Origin: Frankiales bacterium
Lineage (GTDB): Bacteria > Actinomycetota > Actinomycetes > Mycobacteriales > SCTD01
Direction: 5' to 3'
DNA length: 14,553 nt
Assembly: GCA_025965495.1 (NCBI GenBank)
Contig: JAOPWW010000111.1
Span: 1-14,553 of the forward strand
In this document: positions 12,337-14,553 of the stretch, one piece after another
Layout: every line of letters begins with the position of its first letter
How positions within the stretch are numbered: position 1 is the stretch's first letter
Translations under genes and position numbers: made by a program
The notes under the pieces: model-generated
Databases searched by the model: none
The model's input: the letters and a program-made list of their open reading frames with translations, nothing else
Told to the model about the DNA's origin: nothing

Positions 12337-14553
12337 CTAGGAGACCGACAGGGTGAGCGTCCCCGTGCTCCCGACCGTGTGGGACCGGCCGCCCTCCACG
12401 ACGACCGCACCCGGGCGCATGCCGCGCAGCAGGACCGTGCTCGGGCCGTCGGAGGTGACCGTCAGGGCGATCCGGGGAGCGGACGCCAGGCCCGCGCGGG
12501 CGCCGTCGACCGACAGGGACCGCACGTCGGTCAGGCCCAGGGTCAGCGTCGGGCTCTGCGGCCGCAGGCCGCCCCGCTGCCAGGTCTGGTCGGTGACCAT
12601 CGCGGGCGAGGGGTCGCCCGGGGTCTCGAGGTGCTGGGCCTTGTGCACCGTGAGGACGTGGTCCGGCAGGGCTGCGCTGTGCGCGACGACGTGGGCGAGG
12701 ACGCCGGGGGCCGACGCGCGGGCCGCGAGGTCGCGGACCCAGTAGGCGCCGGTCGGGCCGATGCCCAGGTCGGCCCGCGTGAGGTCGGGGTACCAGGTGT
12801 AGTCGACCGTGGCCGGCGCCTTCGCGCGCACGGTGCGGCCGAGCTGCGAGGTCGGGGAGGCGAAGGCGTCCTGGGCGGCGTAGTCGAGGTGGCCCTCGGC
12901 CGGGTAGAGCTCGAAGTGGTAGCGGTAGCCGAGGGTGTCGAACTGCTGGACCTGCTGCAGCACGCTGGCCACCGGCACGAGCTCGTCGACGGCGCCGTCG
13001 GCCAGGACGTACTGCAGGTCGTGCGCGTTGCGGACCAGCGGCAGGGTGTCGCCGTCGTCCGTGCACCGGCCGCTGCCGGCCGGCGCCCGGACCGCGCCCA
13101 CGACGCGGACGCCGCAGGTGGGCGGGCCGGCGAGCGGCATCGACTTGGCGAACAGGTCGGGGTAGGCCAGGCCCAGCTTGTAGGAGGCGTAGCCGCCCAT
13201 CGAGTAGCCCGACATCACGGTGCGCTCCGGGTCGAGCGTGAAGGCGTGGGCGACCCGGTTCCAGACCTCCCAGAAGTCCACCTCGGCCTCGTCGAAGTAC
13301 CACATGTCCGGGCCGCGACCGAGGGTGGTGGCGCAGATCGAGCGCCGGTCCTCGCACGTCTGCTGGACCTGCTGCGGGTCGAGCGCGCCGTACTGGTTGT
13401 GGTTGACCCCGAGGCTGTGGAGCATCCACGTCAGCGGCGTCGGAGTGCCCGGGCGGTAGGTCGTCGGGACGTAGACGGCGTAGGGCTGGACCCGGCCGAG
13501 GTAGTTGGGGCGCAGGTCGCCGGTGGCCTGACCGCTGCCGGTGTCGGCGATGACGCCCTGGCCGAGGTCGACCCGGCTGACCAGCCACCGGTTGCTGTAG
13601 CCCGTGACCAGCGGCTCGGGCGACACGGTCGGCGTGCGCAGGGCGGACCACCGCAGGTCCAGGGCGAACGCTCCGACGTCGCCGGCGGCGAGGGCCTCGG
13701 CCTGGTGGTCCTCCATCCAGTAGTTGCCGAGGTCGGTGGCCCTGACCGCGGCGCTCGTGCCGCCGACGTTGCTGACGGTGCCGTGCTTGTACTGCTGCGG
13801 CTCCTGCCGCACCGAGCGGTAGCTGACGTTGTAGACGGCCGTCCCGCCGGGCAGCGCACCGCCCGCGGCGGGGGCCATGCCGTCGCCCGCCGCGTTCGCC
13901 AGCCCCGCCACGAGACGCACGCGCCAGGTGCCGCTGACCGGCAGCACCGTGCGCGGCACGCGCACGACGAACGAGCGGGCCGACCGGTCGACGGTGAGGC
14001 CGGCGGAGACGTCGCGCCGGGCGCCGGTGCGCGCGTCCACCAGCCAGGCGCCGCGGCTGCTCACGACCAGGGCCCGGTCCAGGCCGGGGGAGCGGACGCC
14101 GGCTCCGGCCGGCCACTCCCGGACACCGGTGGACGTCGAGCCGTCGGTGTCCAGGCCCCAGACGGCCACCGGCACCGACGGGTCCTCCAGGGTGTTCCAG
14201 TCGACCCGCCAGTAAGAGGCGTCGGCGTCGAGCCCGACGGCGTTGCGGAAGACGTCGGCGCCGTCCATCGCGGCCGGGCCGGCCGGGTAGGTGTAGCTGC
14301 CGTCCGTGGGCGCCAGGTTCGCCACGGTGCCGACCGGCTGCGGGACGGTCGCCGCGCCGTGGTCGTCGTAGAGGAAGTCGCTCCAGTAGGAAGCGCCGCC
14401 GCCGACCCGCTCCGTGCCGCTCGTGCGCGAGAAGGCCTCGGCGAAGGGCCAGCCGTGGGGCTTCGGGAGCGCGGGCTCGGGCCGCCGGGCGGCCGCGGGG
14501 ACGCCGTCGGGCAGGCCCGCGACCGTCTCGAGCCGGCTCGGGGCGGCTTGCGG
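12337..14553 (-). CDS. Secreted-type alpha/beta-hydrolase esterase (5' end outside window)
   Basis: 738 residues are visible; the frame is open to the right edge, so the N-terminus, probably with a signal peptide, is missing. The first part is beta-rich: residues about 34-70 read HGWPFAEAFSRTSGTERVGG and ASYWSDFLYDDHGA, and a carbohydrate-binding or glucodextranase-C-like fold is possible but uncertain. From about residue 330 comes an alpha/beta-hydrolase core: PYAVYVPTTYRPGTPTPLTW, MLHSLGVNHNQY, the nucleophile elbow VMSGYSMGGYASYK with candidate Ser451, then candidate Asp523 (ADGAVDELVP) and His555 (YPAEGHLDY). Several Cys residues suit an extracytoplasmic protein. It resembles PHB-depolymerase-like/prolyl-oligopeptidase-like esterases; the substrate is unknown. 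The C-terminus is a beta-rich tail (ALTVTSDGPSTVLLRG). The internal GTG at 14325 is not the start. Confidence 0.85.
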   Translation of the reverse strand, partial: PQAAPSRLETVAGLPDGVPAAARRPEPALPKPHGWPFAEAFSRTSGTERVGGGASYWSDFLYDDHGAATVPQPVGTVANLAPTDGSYTYPAGPAAMDGADVFRNAVGLDADASYWRVDWNTLEDPSVPVAVWGLDTDGSTSTGVREWPAGAGVRSPGLDRALVVSSRGAWLVDARTGARRDVSAGLTVDRSARSFVVRVPRTVLPVSGTWRVRLVAGLANAAGDGMAPAAGGALPGGTAVYNVSYRSVRQEPQQYKHGTVSNVGGTSAAVRATDLGNYWMEDHQAEALAAGDVGAFALDLRWSALRTPTVSPEPLVTGYSNRWLVSRVDLGQGVIADTGSGQATGDLRPNYLGRVQPYAVYVPTTYRPGTPTPLTWMLHSLGVNHNQYGALDPQQVQQTCEDRRSICATTLGRGPDMWYFDEAEVDFWEVWNRVAHAFTLDPERTVMSGYSMGGYASYKLGLAYPDLFAKSMPLAGPPTCGVRVVGAVRAPAGSGRCTDDGDTLPLVRNAHDLQYVLADGAVDELVPVASVLQQVQQFDTLGYRYHFELYPAEGHLDYAAQDAFASPTSQLGRTVRAKAPATVDYTWYPDLTRADLGIGPTGAYWVRDLAARASAPGVLAHVVAHSAALPDHVLTVHKAQHLETPGDPSPAMVTDQTWQRGGLRPQSPTLTLGLTDVRSLSVDGARAGLASAPRIALTVTSDGPSTVLLRGMRPGAVVVEGGRSHTVGSTGTLTLSVS

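Noticed and set aside
12331..14116. Upstream extension of the GGDEF reading frame across the esterase gene
   Set aside because: The frame stays open only because of high GC; the translation is Arg/Pro/Gly/Ala low-complexity, while the esterase frame over the same bases has clear hydrolase motifs.

Overview
The window comes from a very GC-rich (estimated by eye at well over 70%) actinobacterial chromosome. The evidence is strong G/C bias at third codon positions, many GTG starts, start codons placed directly behind a TANNNT-type -10 box (leaderless pattern), a DUF2550 gene straight after atpC, an Asp-type MurA, a SigE-family ECF sigma factor and an ethylmalonyl-CoA mutase. Genus cannot be fixed from the sequence. 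Nothing mobile, no rRNA or tRNA gene and no CRISPR array was seen; this is ordinary, densely packed chromosomal core with short gaps.

Layout. 3-1783 (+): the 3' end of atpD, then atpC, a DUF2550 membrane protein and a phosphinothricin-acetyltransferase-like GNAT enzyme. Two perfect hairpins lie between atpD and atpC. 1790-4735 (-): a PduO-type cob(I)alamin adenosyltransferase, a two-gene operon of an ECF sigma factor and an overlapping single-pass membrane protein (candidate anti-sigma factor), and a rhodanese. 4769-6040 (+): murA, divergent from the rhodanese. 6050-6379 (-): a small membrane-anchored DUF2007-like protein. 6515-7630 (+): a STAS-domain anti-sigma-factor antagonist and a ZIP-like membrane protein. 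7649-8455 (-): a tandem-GNAT acetyltransferase. 8578-10982 (+): ethylmalonyl-CoA mutase (ecm/meaA) and a small unknown protein. 10970-14553 (-): a secreted-type serine esterase running off the right edge, followed after 6 nt by a GAF-GGDEF diguanylate cyclase gene that carries an apparent one-base frameshift.

Connections. The adenosyltransferase makes the cofactor (adenosylcobalamin) that ecm needs, though the two genes are 6 kb apart. The most interesting new signal is a pair of identical ECF-type promoters, GGCAACC-N16-CGTCTG, one in front of the ECF sigma gene (minus strand, 4318-4345) and one in front of the STAS gene (plus strand, 6467-6495). They predict that the sigma factor controls itself and a nearby anti-anti-sigma protein. 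Other points: Asp in place of the catalytic Cys of MurA (predicting intrinsic fosfomycin insensitivity), a 17-bp tandem duplication that supplies the stop codons of two convergent genes, and a ZIP-family protein lacking the usual metal-binding histidines.
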